Shown here: piece after piece, positions 38,623-47,543 of the stretch | How the letters are laid out: each line of letters opens with the position of its first letter | Position numbering within the stretch: position 1 is the first letter of the stretch | Assembly: GCF_902364365.1 (NCBI RefSeq) | Contig: NZ_CABJDN010000004.1 | Coordinates: 78,695 to 142,694, forward strand | Length of the DNA: 64,000 nucleotides | Source: Bacteroides intestinalis | GTDB taxonomy: Bacteria; Bacteroidota; Bacteroidia; Bacteroidales; Bacteroidaceae | Direction of reading: 5' to 3' | Made by a program: the position numbers and the translations under genes | The notes under the pieces: model-generated | Databases searched by the model: none | What the model was told of the DNA's origin: nothing | What the model saw: only the letters and a program-made list of their open reading frames with translations

Positions 38623-39815
38623 TAGGGCACGTATTTATAATAAATCAACGCTTCTTTGAGCCGGTGTACGACAAAGAAAGGAAGCATCATAAAAATAAGT
38701 AACGCCACATAGTTTATCCATGAATAAATCATCGGATAACCGTTCAGGGCCTGATCTACATAGATCAGGAAATAGTGACGCAGCGGGAACAGATTGGCTA
38801 ATCCTTGCAGAACCGGATGCATTGCCATGGCAGGGAATGATAGTCCGCACATAGAGAATGAAAGCACTCCCCATAAGGATGCAAAACTCAGTCCCAGACG
38901 CAGGGTAGGCAATATACCTATCATTAGTACACCCATCCCTTGCGAAGCCAGTACAAGGCAGAGAGTGGCAAGAAGCATCGGCATGATGCCACTGTTGCAG
39001 GGGAAGTGCAGGAAGCCATATAAATATATATTATATAATATTCCCATCAGGAAGAAAATAGCCGTATGAGGCAACAGCTTTCCTGCAAGGGAGATATAGA
39101 TGGAATTATTTCCCATGCGCAGCCATTCGCGTGCGGTACGGTCTTTTATTTCCACGCCGATGGAGTAAACCGTTATCATAAATATAAGCAGCATCAATAC
39201 ACCCGGTGCAAATGTGTTACACAAGTATACGGAGTAATTCAGCCACGGATTGTTCAGCGGATGTGTATCGATGACGATGGGTTGCAGGAATGCCATAGCC
39301 TGATCTTCCGTAGCACCTTTAGCATACAAACTGGTGCGTGCGGCGGCTCCCGATGCCAACTCGCTCATCATCTTCATATCTTTGTAGAGCAGAGAACCAG
39401 CGATAAGCAGCGTATTGTTGGTATAGAACGATACGGTAGGCTGTCGTTGAGATTGCGCCTTGGCGGTGGTGCCTTTCGGAATGTAGTAGAATCCGTAGAT
39501 TTCTCCTTTCTGCATGGCGGCACGTGCTTCGTTGATAGTAGGATAATGGGCTACGATGGCAGTCTGCTCAAATGCATCCAGGTTTCGCATCAATTGGCGC
39601 GAAGTGGATGTCATATCCTGATCCACCACCCCTACAGGCATATTGACCGGTAACCCCGAATCCATCAGCGTCGTGAAGAACACGTAGCAGAACAACGGCG
39701 CTATCACCATGCAGAACAGGTACAGCGGACGGGAAACGAGCCGTCGGCCTTCCCGTTTCATGACGTTCCACAAAGCTATATATTTCTTATCTCGTGCCAT
39801 TCCTTTACTTATCAC
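38622..39815 (-). CDS. ABC-2 type exporter permease (first)
   Basis: A 397-residue inner-membrane protein of the same family as its downstream neighbour. An N-terminal helix (LYLFCMVIAPLFCYVFF) and periplasmic loop are followed by about five helices, with VEIKDRTAREWL typical of ABC-2 permeases. It lies 17 bp after the HlyD-type gene. The pair likely forms a heterodimeric membrane channel for efflux across the inner membrane. Confidence 0.9.
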   Translation of the reverse strand: MISKGMARDKKYIALWNVMKREGRRLVSRPLYLFCMVIAPLFCYVFFTTLMDSGLPVNMPVGVVDQDMTSTSRQLMRNLDAFEQTAIVAHYPTINEARAAMQKGEIYGFYYIPKGTTAKAQSQRQPTVSFYTNNTLLIAGSLLYKDMKMMSELASGAAARTSLYAKGATEDQAMAFLQPIVIDTHPLNNPWLNYSVYLCNTFAPGVLMLLIFMITVYSIGVEIKDRTAREWLRMGNNSIYISLAGKLLPHTAIFFLMGILYNIYLYGFLHFPCNSGIMPMLLATLCLVLASQGMGVLMIGILPTLRLGLSFASLWGVLSFSMCGLSFPAMAMHPVLQGLANLFPLRHYFLIYVDQALNGYPMIYSWINYVALLIFMMLPFFVVHRLKEALIYYKYVP

Positions 39816-39832
39816 TAATCACTAACCGTTAA

Positions 39833-40819
39833 TCACTTCTTCAGTATCACCGACATTCCGGGACGCAAACCTTCCACTTTCTCCTGTGGTAAAGCTTTTA
39901 CCTCAAAAGTCTTCAGGTCAAATTGCCCGGTTGTTTTCGTAGCCTTCCAGGCTGCATAAGTACCAAGATCCTTCATGTAGTTCACTTTCAGGCGGATATT
40001 TTTATCTAATGCCGGAACGAAAGCTTCGAATTCAGTTCCCATTGTCAGACCTTGTAGCAAATCTTCTCGGACATTGAATGTTACCCACATATCATCCAGT
40101 ATGGCTATGTTCATGATCGGTGCACCGGTTCCCACCAATTCACCTACTTTGGGGAAGATTTCCGAAACTTCTCCGGCTGTCTGGGCTATAAGATACGTTT
40201 CTTTGATATAAGATTCTACTTCTGCAACGGCTCCTTTGGCACGGTCTACCAAGGCGGAGGCAGCAGCTTTATCTTCTCGTTCCGCGCCGTTCTTTGCCAT
40301 GTCGTATTGAGCTTTGGCAGCTTTCTCTGTTGCAACGGCAGCATCACGTTGTGCAGTCACCTCATCCAGCTTTTGGGCTGACATCACCCCCTGATCAGCA
40401 AGGTTCTTCACACGTTTGTAAGATTTCTCGGCTATTTGAAGTCCCGCTTTGGCCTTTTGCCACATCTCAAAGGCAGCCTGTACCTGTTCGTGACGGGCGC
40501 CTTTCAGTGCTTTCTCATTCTGTGCCTGAGCAGCGGCTTCTGCAGCCCGAGCCTGTTCCAGCTTAGCTAACACATCCGGAGCTTCCAGTATGGCGAGGGT
40601 ATCCCCGGCTTGTACACTTTGTCCTTCCTTTACGCGGAATTCCAGAATTCGTCCCGGCACTTTGCTTGATACCCGATACTCCGTGACTTCAGCTTGACCT
40701 TGTACGATTTCCGGTCCTTTGCGCAACATGAAGAAACCCACTACGGCTACAATGGCAATGACGCCTGTCAGCGTTAAGAACGCTAGTAGCATGTTACTGT
40801 TTTGTGATTTGGTATCCAT
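39833..40819 (-). CDS. HlyD/EmrA-type periplasmic adaptor protein
   Basis: A 328-residue membrane-fusion protein. It has one N-terminal membrane helix (MLLAFLTLTGVIAIVAVVGFFML) and a biotinyl-lipoyl-like hairpin (VPGRILEFRVKEGQSVQAGDTLAIL). A long Ala-rich coiled coil (about 80-195) and a beta-barrel part (LRPGMSVILKK) follow. It links the inner-membrane permeases to the TolC-type outer-membrane channel. It sits between those genes in the operon, 53 bp after the TolC-type gene. Confidence 0.93.
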   Translation of the reverse strand: MDTKSQNSNMLLAFLTLTGVIAIVAVVGFFMLRKGPEIVQGQAEVTEYRVSSKVPGRILEFRVKEGQSVQAGDTLAILEAPDVLAKLEQARAAEAAAQAQNEKALKGARHEQVQAAFEMWQKAKAGLQIAEKSYKRVKNLADQGVMSAQKLDEVTAQRDAAVATEKAAKAQYDMAKNGAEREDKAAASALVDRAKGAVAEVESYIKETYLIAQTAGEVSEIFPKVGELVGTGAPIMNIAILDDMWVTFNVREDLLQGLTMGTEFEAFVPALDKNIRLKVNYMKDLGTYAAWKATKTTGQFDLKTFEVKALPQEKVEGLRPGMSVILKK

Positions 40820-40872
40820 CTTATGATTTATGATTTCAGATTTATGATTTATGAGCTCTCACCCTTTAATTT

Positions 40873-42360
40873 TTAATTATTAATTTTTAATTGTCCCAAT
40901 GCTTTCTTCAGATAGATGTCAGTCAGTTTTACGTCAATCTGTGCATCTATCTTTTCGGACTGGGCAGAAAGCCAGGCTGTGTGTGCTTCGAGTACGTTGC
41001 TGGCAGCTATCACGCCTTCTTCAAATCCGAGTGTAGCATAACGGAGGTTTTCATCCGCTTTTTCCAGATTCTTTTCTGCCATAATCAGCTTCTTTGCAGC
41101 TTCATTCACTTTGAAAACCGACTGGTTGACTTGAAGCTCAATCTTTTCTTTGGCGTCATCCAACTGATATTGGGCGATGCGGGCCTCTGCTTTGGCCGCT
41201 TTTACCTTATACATACCTTCTCCCCAATGCCAGATGGGTACTTGTAATACTACACCGACATTCCACATACCTTTGAATTTCTTTTCAAATCCGTTGAAAA
41301 CAGAAGGATTGGTCATCATGTAGCTACCCATCAAAGCCAATGATGGCAAGTATTCAGAACGGGTGACATTTACTTTCTGTTTGTAGATTTCCGTGGCAAG
41401 TTCCAGGCTGCGTACTTCCGGTCGTGTAGCATAAACCGTATTGAGATCAATGCCGTTGGCAGCTACCGGATCAGGTTTGAGGTCATCTTCCTTTTCATCT
41501 TTCAGGAGGATGGGAGAGGAGAGGTCCAGACCACATAGTTGACATAGTAACATTCTGGAAAGGCTCAGTCCATCTTCCACTTTGGTGAGTGTCATTTCCG
41601 CTTCGTTTACTTTTACTTTTACCGACAGACCATCTGCTTTGGTAGCGACACCTTCGGCAATCATCTTATCTACATCGCTTTCCAGTTTCTGCAATAATTT
41701 GAGATAACCTTCTGCCAACTTCTTTTTGCTGGCGAGCGATACGACTTGCCAGTAAGCCTGGTCGGTACTGAGGATTACATCTTGCAGACCACTATCATGC
41801 TGTTGGCGTGCCAGTTCTTCGGCGTATTTGGTAATCTTGTTGTAAGCGCGAATTTTCCCACCCATGTACAGAGGTTGTGTCAACGTCAGAGCACCGGCGT
41901 ACATGTTGCGGGTATCTGTACGGAATGCATCAACGAGGGAGTTTCCGAGACCATTGAGAGGAGAAGCAATGTCCGCGTTGCCCAATGCTTGGATCAGTGC
42001 CATGAACTGCGGATTCTGTGTTAACTCAGGATGCTGCGTCAGTATACCTTGTATACCATTTTGCATAGCACCGCTTACTTGAGTTCCCATTGAACCTAAT
42101 GCACCTTTCTGGGCATCACTCAATAGTGAAATCTCTTTTTGAGTGCGCATATATCCACCGGTGGCGGAAATGTCGGGAAGGTAATTGGTAAATGCTGCCT
42201 TTCGCTGATAATGCGCAGAGTTAATTTTCTCCTGGCTTATCAGTAGTTCTTTGTTATTGGCAATGGCCAATGAACGGCAACTATCGAGGCTTAAAACCTC
42301 TTGTGCGCAGACTGAGAAGGTCAGACATACCAACCAAGTGAAACAGAAGAACTTTCTCAT
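40873..42360 (-). CDS. TolC-family outer-membrane efflux protein
   Basis: A 495-residue protein with a signal peptide (FFCFTWLVCLTFSVCAQ). It has two repeated outer-membrane-efflux halves with long alpha-helical hairpins. Characteristic pieces include TLTQPLYMGGKIRAY, TRPEVRSLELATEIYKQKVNVTRSEYLPSLALMGSY and VGVVLQVPIWHWGEGMYKV. It is the first gene of the TolC-HlyD-permease-permease unit and has a well-formed promoter upstream. The export substrate is unknown. Confidence 0.94.
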   Translation of the reverse strand: MRKFFCFTWLVCLTFSVCAQEVLSLDSCRSLAIANNKELLISQEKINSAHYQRKAAFTNYLPDISATGGYMRTQKEISLLSDAQKGALGSMGTQVSGAMQNGIQGILTQHPELTQNPQFMALIQALGNADIASPLNGLGNSLVDAFRTDTRNMYAGALTLTQPLYMGGKIRAYNKITKYAEELARQQHDSGLQDVILSTDQAYWQVVSLASKKKLAEGYLKLLQKLESDVDKMIAEGVATKADGLSVKVKVNEAEMTLTKVEDGLSLSRMLLCQLCGLDLSSPILLKDEKEDDLKPDPVAANGIDLNTVYATRPEVRSLELATEIYKQKVNVTRSEYLPSLALMGSYMMTNPSVFNGFEKKFKGMWNVGVVLQVPIWHWGEGMYKVKAAKAEARIAQYQLDDAKEKIELQVNQSVFKVNEAAKKLIMAEKNLEKADENLRYATLGFEEGVIAASNVLEAHTAWLSAQSEKIDAQIDVKLTDIYLKKALGQLKINN

Positions 42361-42431
42361 CGTGTCTATACATTATTAAGGTGATTAAAACGTTGTTTTG
42401 TGACGCAACAATAATTGCATAAACAACGATG

Positions 42432-42462
42432 CAAATGTATAGGCTTTCAGTGAGACCTCAAA
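42432..42462 (-). promoter_or_regulatory. Promoter of the TolC efflux operon
   Basis: On the minus strand TTTG (42459-42462), 19 bases and TACATTTG (42432-42439) form a full Bacteroides promoter. The -7 box lies about 72 bp before the TolC-type ATG. Confidence 0.7.
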
Positions 42463-42477
42463 ATAATTTAAACTTTT

Positions 42478-43347
42478 TTAGTCCAATGTAAAGGATTGCG
42501 AGCCGATAAGTGTTCCGTCAGCGAAGAGATCTACACGGTAAGTACCTGCATATAAGTATTCTTCCACGTTCCAATATACGGTTATGTTTTGTTCTTCGCC
42601 GTTGTATTCAATGTACTTCTTGATGGAATAACCCAGTTCGCGGTTCTCGTATGGGAAAGTATTCGCGGGATTTTTGGTCAATACATCATTGTCCGGTTTG
42701 GTGATACGTACGTAGATAGTACGTTCTCCTGTCTCGGCAGTTATATTCTTGACGATTGTGAATCCTATTTTGAATTTTACTACATCTTTCACTTTCTTGG
42801 CTGTTTTGTCCCGTTTGTTGACAGCCTGTATGTTGATATTGGTAGCGTCTAACTGGGCGGCAAGGGTGACTTTCTTATTCAGATTCTTTTTCTCTTCCGA
42901 CAGATTGCTGATTTGGCGGGAAGCATCGTTATACTTCTGTGTCACTTGTGCAATTACCTCTTTCTGATGAGCAGTGAGGCGGTTCAATGAATCTATCTGA
43001 TTGATATATCCTATCATAACCTTACGCAGAGTAGCAAGCTCATTTTTCAAGCGGCGTATTTCTGCCGCATTACTGCTTTTTACGGTACGCAATTCTTCCA
43101 GTAAACGTTGGGTTTTTAATTGTTCCTGTTCCAACAGCACAGACAGGGAGTCATTGGAAACTGTCAGTTTCAACTCATCGTACTGTTGTGCAAAACGCGT
43201 ATATTCGTTTTCCAGGTCTTCCTTTTCCAGTTGGAATTCCTGTACCAGTTCTTTATTGGTTTGCTTCTCAGAGAGTAATAATACGGTAACTCCTACTAAT
43301 AATACTACTAACAGGGTTCCTATGGCGATTAAATACTTATTTTTCAT
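42478..43347 (-). CDS. Membrane-anchored coiled-coil protein of unknown function
   Basis: A 289-residue protein with one N-terminal membrane helix (YLIAIGTLLVVLLVGVTVLLL) and a long coiled coil (about 30-165). The C-terminal beta-rich domain (about 190-289) includes VVKFKIGFTIVKN, TIYVRITKPDND and WNVEEYLYAGTYRVDLFADG. Its start lies 12 bp after the nucleotidyltransferase gene, so it may be the last gene of module A. I do not recognise the family. The domain is probably periplasmic, since the single helix is N-terminal and uncleaved. Confidence 0.75.
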   Translation of the reverse strand: MKNKYLIAIGTLLVVLLVGVTVLLLSEKQTNKELVQEFQLEKEDLENEYTRFAQQYDELKLTVSNDSLSVLLEQEQLKTQRLLEELRTVKSSNAAEIRRLKNELATLRKVMIGYINQIDSLNRLTAHQKEVIAQVTQKYNDASRQISNLSEEKKNLNKKVTLAAQLDATNINIQAVNKRDKTAKKVKDVVKFKIGFTIVKNITAETGERTIYVRITKPDNDVLTKNPANTFPYENRELGYSIKKYIEYNGEEQNITVYWNVEEYLYAGTYRVDLFADGTLIGSQSFTLD

Positions 43348-43359
43348 TCTATTTTCTAA

Positions 43360-44481
43360 TTAATTTCTGTTCCACATTTTATTCCATTGTACCTGAGCAG
43401 AATGAACGGCGAGCATAAGAGGATACCAACGTGCTTCGGCCGGTGCCAAAGCTCCGAATTCACGGCATCGTTGAGTGGCGCGGGTGAAAGTGTACCATTT
43501 TCCACTCCAGTATCCTTTAGGGCGTTGCTTGCGATTTTGGTTATGTTGCCCAAAATTACCTCCTTGCCATATATCATTGAGTAACCATTCACCGGTTTCT
43601 ATATCTTTTTGAGTATAGGGGATAGGCAACTCTTCCATGGGGAGTCCCAGATAGTTTACGGCAACAACTCCGAATACTTTAGCAGCTTTGCTTAATCCCC
43701 ATTTTTGCAGTAAATCAGCAATTTCTTTAAGATCGATATTGTCTTTTTGCGTATGGAGTATGTTGGCCCAATCGCATACCTGGCGGAGTCCGATTCCCTC
43801 ATTGAGGAAATGTAGTGCAGAGTGTGTCAGCACGTAGGCTACATCGAAAGATAGGGGAGGGAGAGTTACCTGGTAACCTTCTATTTCTAGATTCCGGCAA
43901 GCAGTTGTACCATGCCACCGGGCTATTTCCTGTTGGAAACTCTTGTCGGAGGAAGGAGAACTGAGCCGGGAGAGTACGCGGTGGTTTTCTATGTCTACAC
44001 CATGCCAGTGTATACATGTATGTTTATGATTCTCTTCGTGTTCTCCGGTAGATTCTGTCCTTAACAGCTTGTTGGCCTTTTCATAATTCTTGGGACCTAT
44101 ATATAAATCAATGTCTCCGCATTGTCTGTGCAATGGATTCCGGTAATTCTGTGCCACTCCTTGTCCTTTCAGCAAAACGGGTTCTATCTGATTGGCACGA
44201 TAGAGCGTGTATACCTTGGCGATTTCTTGATTCAGAATGTGATTGTTTTCTTCTATTTGCAGTAATACATTGCACCACTTTAAATAAAGTTCACGTTTCG
44301 GACGCAGTTCTTGCGGCAGAGTTTGCATACCATCGAATGTGATGCCTAGTAGGGCTTGCACTTTGGCTGATTGGTACAGCTGTGCCCAATCTGTTTGTAT
44401 ATTAAATAGAGTGGTATCTACAGGTGTACCCCATAGGCCTGATTGCACCAGTGCAAAAAACTGTTTTTGTATCGGAGTCAT
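43360..44481 (-). CDS. Nucleotidyltransferase-family protein (NTP_transf_5-like)
   Basis: A 373-residue cytoplasmic protein. The core VLLKGQGVAQNYRNPLHRQCGDIDLYIGPKNYEKA has the GDIDLY metal-binding Asp pair of the NTP_transf_5 family. The family occurs beside polysaccharide genes and beside lasso-peptide clusters, where it modifies phosphorylated peptides. Here it follows the HPr-kinase-like and S24/S26 genes, so modification of a phosphorylated peptide product is a reasonable hypothesis. A hairpin at 44539-44570 separates it from the peptidase gene. Confidence 0.85.
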   Translation of the reverse strand: MTPIQKQFFALVQSGLWGTPVDTTLFNIQTDWAQLYQSAKVQALLGITFDGMQTLPQELRPKRELYLKWCNVLLQIEENNHILNQEIAKVYTLYRANQIEPVLLKGQGVAQNYRNPLHRQCGDIDLYIGPKNYEKANKLLRTESTGEHEENHKHTCIHWHGVDIENHRVLSRLSSPSSDKSFQQEIARWHGTTACRNLEIEGYQVTLPPLSFDVAYVLTHSALHFLNEGIGLRQVCDWANILHTQKDNIDLKEIADLLQKWGLSKAAKVFGVVAVNYLGLPMEELPIPYTQKDIETGEWLLNDIWQGGNFGQHNQNRKQRPKGYWSGKWYTFTRATQRCREFGALAPAEARWYPLMLAVHSAQVQWNKMWNRN

Positions 44482-44538
44482 ATTCTTCTGCTGAATTCAC
44501 TGTTTTCTTTTCCGGGGCAAAGATAATGCAAACCAAGG

Positions 44539-44570
44539 GCATAAAAAATGAACTTGTTCATTTTTTATGC
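44539..44570 (-). terminator. Perfect hairpin overlapping the S24/S26 stop codon
   Basis: GCATAAAAAATGAAC and GTTCATTTTTTATGC are exact 15-bp inverted repeats with a 2-nt loop. The arm at 44556-44570 contains the stop codon of the peptidase gene (44558-44560). The internal T-run of the 3' arm could act as a partial terminator or attenuator before the nucleotidyltransferase gene. Confidence 0.6.
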
Positions 44571-45040
44571 TGTACACTGCTTATTTTTATCTTTCCGGAG
44601 GTGAAAACTAAGACTGGTAACAGCCATCGTCGTAAAAAACGTAACCGATACCACCATTTTGCCTTCTTCAGCCACTGTGTATCCCGGCAATCCTGTGTTG
44701 TTCCGTCAGGGCGGTAGATGGTTCTTAATATTCCGATAATATCTTCCCGTTTCACTCGTTCAATGCGTGCTAGATTTCCATCTCCCAGCATCATATACTC
44801 ATTTCCTTTCTTACCTATATATCTATGGATTAAATATTTTCCATTCCATTGGTAAAAAGGACAACACCAAGCAGGCAGTTCTTCTTCAGAAGAGAAGGGA
44901 ACTACTTCCACCAGGTCTATTCCTCCTCTGATGAAAGGGTACATACTGTGTCCGCCAATAAGTAACTTTACTGTCTGTCCTTGTTTTAATGCCTTGGCGG
45001 CTTCGTTAAAGAAGTTGTTGGATACCACTATTTTTCGCAT
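44558..45040 (-). CDS. S24/S26-family peptidase (signal-peptidase-like)
   Basis: A 160-residue protein. GHSMYPFIRGGIDLVEV holds the nucleophile Ser32 in the SMxP pattern. LIHRYIG (His72) and MLGDGN (Asp87) follow at the spacing of the Ser-His-Asp form seen in ER and archaeal signal peptidases, rather than the Ser-Lys bacterial form. A hydrophobic C-terminal segment (RRWLLPVLVF) may tether it to the membrane. The gene overlaps the HPr-kinase-like gene by 13 bp. A role as leader peptidase for the 39-residue peptides is inferred from context. Confidence 0.82.
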   Translation of the reverse strand: MRKIVVSNNFFNEAAKALKQGQTVKLLIGGHSMYPFIRGGIDLVEVVPFSSEEELPAWCCPFYQWNGKYLIHRYIGKKGNEYMMLGDGNLARIERVKREDIIGILRTIYRPDGTTQDCRDTQWLKKAKWWYRLRFLRRWLLPVLVFTSGKIKISSVQHKK

Positions 45041-45891
45041 GTCCCAAAGATTGTTTCATAAGATAGACGGGCCGCATCCGCATCCGGCAAACAAGCTAAA
45101 TGATATACAGGTACATTGGTGAGTATAGCATTCAGAACTTCACAGATGGAATCATATAAAGATTCATCATAAGAAAAGGCTGGTGGACACGAAGGATGTA
45201 ACGAAGCATAGGCCTCTGCCACAGCCAGTCTTCTAATTTTATTGAACGGTGCTTGTGACAAACGGACACAGGCAGCAAGAGGATAACATTCTTTTTTATA
45301 ACAAGGTGTTTTTCCGCTCCAAGGGCTACCCCATACCCATGGCTGTCCATCTGTAATGCGGACAATGGGGCTGTCATCATTCAGTAGTGTGGCTTCTTCT
45401 ATATTTTCACGCCATAAGCGTGTATGTGTACTTTTTCCTGTACCGCTTTCGCCCAGAAAGAGTACCGCTTTGCCCTGACATACAATTGTGCTGGTGTGGA
45501 TGGCGACCGTTTGATAAGGCACGGTCATCACGCCATAAGCCATCCAGCAGGCAAAACGTAGTAAACGCGGATCAAGGTTACCCTTTAGGTGGGCTGTACG
45601 TCCATTATTGTCTACCCATAGTTCCAGTGTTTCTCCCTCTGGAGGAGTAGAATCGAATATATACCCGTTGGCACAGGTTCCAAACCGATTTATGGTTCCG
45701 TTAATATCGATGCTGTAAAGTATCTCTTTCCAAGCTGGCATTTCACTGTCTACTAGAACGAAACGGAAAGTATCCTCATCTTTATTATTTACCTTGAATA
45801 CTTCGAAGCCTGACATTCTATCCATGGTATGCATTAATGTTTCATTTTCTACCTTGATGCGATGTCCGGCAATTAAATAATCTTGTTCCAT
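45028..45891 (-). CDS. HPr-kinase-like P-loop protein, module A
   Basis: A 287-residue cytoplasmic protein starting MEQDYLIAGHRIKVE. The P-loop GESGTGKST is at residues 147-155, followed by LLNDDSPIV, a metal/phosphate site like that of HPr kinase and PEP carboxykinase. The N-terminal domain of true HPr kinase is absent. Such proteins occur in RiPP clusters, where the paeninodin homologue phosphorylates a C-terminal Ser. It starts 5 bp after the ABC gene and overlaps the peptidase gene. A homologue of identical length lies at 53833-54696. Confidence 0.87.
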   Translation of the reverse strand: MEQDYLIAGHRIKVENETLMHTMDRMSGFEVFKVNNKDEDTFRFVLVDSEMPAWKEILYSIDINGTINRFGTCANGYIFDSTPPEGETLELWVDNNGRTAHLKGNLDPRLLRFACWMAYGVMTVPYQTVAIHTSTIVCQGKAVLFLGESGTGKSTHTRLWRENIEEATLLNDDSPIVRITDGQPWVWGSPWSGKTPCYKKECYPLAACVRLSQAPFNKIRRLAVAEAYASLHPSCPPAFSYDESLYDSICEVLNAILTNVPVYHLACLPDADAARLSYETIFGTCEK

Positions 45892-45896
45892 TTTCT

Positions 45897-47543
45897 TTAT
45901 TTTTCTTTAGTATATATATTTCCGCTGTCCAGATCAAATATCCGGTCACAAAAGGCGAGTGAACTTTCACGGTGGGCTATGATGACTATGGTAAGTTCAT
46001 GGTGTTGATGAGAGAGTTCTTGCAAGGCATGGTTGATTTCTTGTTCCGTTCGATGGTCTAGTGCTGAAGTTGCTTCATCGAAGAATAGTATTTCCGCTTG
46101 TTTATATAGTGCACGGGCTATTCCTATCCGTTGTTTTTGTCCGCCGGACAACCGACTGCCAAATTCGCCTAAAGGCGTATCTAATCCTTGCGGTAGATGT
46201 TCTGCCCATTCTTTGAGCTGTACCTGTTCCAAAACGTTCATCACTTTTTTGTAATCCACCTGCACCTGTCCCAGGGCTATATTGGTGGCAAGAGTACCCT
46301 CTGTTATAAAAATCTCTTGTGGTACATAACCTGCCACTTTATACCATTCTTCCCGATTGTTAACTGTTAACCGTTTTCCGTCTATACGAATTTCCCCACT
46401 AATAGGTTCCAGGAATCCAAGCATCAGATTAAATAAAGTGGATTTGCCTGATCCGCTCGTACCTTGTATGCCTACGCATTCACCACGTTTGATATTCAAA
46501 TTCAGGTCTCTAAAAAGTATATGGCCATCCGGAAAAGCAAAACTTACACCACACAATTCAATACCTTGCCTGAAGGTGAAGGGAGATTCCGTTTCCATCT
46601 CTTTTTGCGGTATATCAGCAATTCCTTCGGCTACTATTTCTAGTGTGTGCGAGGCGTTCTGGAGTGTCCCCCAACTATTCAAGATGTTTCGTATGGCAGG
46701 TAGCAGCCGGAAGGCTGCAACAGCAAATACGCCGCTCATCAGTCCAAGGTCTCCACGTCCTGCACCTATCAATAATGCTAATCCGCAGACTATAGCTATT
46801 TCCGATAAAAATAACGGGAAAAGTTGGTATATTTCCATTCGCAAGCGATTTCGTGTTATAGATTCTATGCCTTGGTCGAAGAAGGAAATTGTGGTATGGA
46901 AAGCATGTGCTACTTCTAGTTCTGCAAAGCCACGAAAGGCTTCCACTACTGTTCGTAACTGCTTTCGGCGTGCTTCCAGTTCCTCTGTGCCGTAACGACG
47001 TAGACGTTTTCGTACTAATCCTACATATCCTCCGGCCAGTGGCAGGAATGCGGCACAGAGTAAAAGTCCTGCAATTGGTTCCCATATTACAAGTGCCGAT
47101 ACCATCAGTAGTACAAGCACCGAATCACTCACTATGCGAAAGACGGGGGCCAATACGCATAAACTGAATGTGTAACACACATAATTCACTTCGTGCCCCA
47201 GTTGCAGGCTACTCGTACCTTTCAGGAAAAGTAGTCCCCGGCGATAGTAATTCACAAACATTCTTCGGCTAAAATCTCGGTATATATCTAGTAGAAAACG
47301 GCTTTGCATACGTGCCAGTAATATAACCAGCCCATTTTTTAGCATTACAAATAATAAAATTATACAGCATAGTGTCAGCATTTTCTCACGGCTACCATCG
47401 GGTTCCAGTATAGCCAGTAATACAGGGATCAGTGCAGCTACGCCTGCAAAATCGAGCAAAGCACGTAGCAGTACCACAAACATGACTGCTACACTACGTT
47501 TTTGCTGGCGTTCCGATAATAGTTTATATATCTTTTTAATCAT
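45897..47543 (-). CDS. ABC exporter with fused membrane and ATPase domains, module A
   Basis: A 548-residue half-transporter. Six membrane helices lie in residues about 15-300. The ATPase domain follows, with Walker A GTSGSGKST, signature LSGGQKQR, Walker B ILFFDEATSALD and the switch His in IVIIAHRES. There is no C39 peptidase domain. I chose the ATG at 47543 (MIKKIYKLLSERQ) because it matches the module B homologue; it overlaps the Wzz-like stop by 8 bp. The likely cargo is the module's small peptide product (inference). A lipid-linked substrate is the main alternative. Confidence 0.92.
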   Translation of the reverse strand: MIKKIYKLLSERQQKRSVAVMFVVLLRALLDFAGVAALIPVLLAILEPDGSREKMLTLCCIILLFVMLKNGLVILLARMQSRFLLDIYRDFSRRMFVNYYRRGLLFLKGTSSLQLGHEVNYVCYTFSLCVLAPVFRIVSDSVLVLLMVSALVIWEPIAGLLLCAAFLPLAGGYVGLVRKRLRRYGTEELEARRKQLRTVVEAFRGFAELEVAHAFHTTISFFDQGIESITRNRLRMEIYQLFPLFLSEIAIVCGLALLIGAGRGDLGLMSGVFAVAAFRLLPAIRNILNSWGTLQNASHTLEIVAEGIADIPQKEMETESPFTFRQGIELCGVSFAFPDGHILFRDLNLNIKRGECVGIQGTSGSGKSTLFNLMLGFLEPISGEIRIDGKRLTVNNREEWYKVAGYVPQEIFITEGTLATNIALGQVQVDYKKVMNVLEQVQLKEWAEHLPQGLDTPLGEFGSRLSGGQKQRIGIARALYKQAEILFFDEATSALDHRTEQEINHALQELSHQHHELTIVIIAHRESSLAFCDRIFDLDSGNIYTKEK

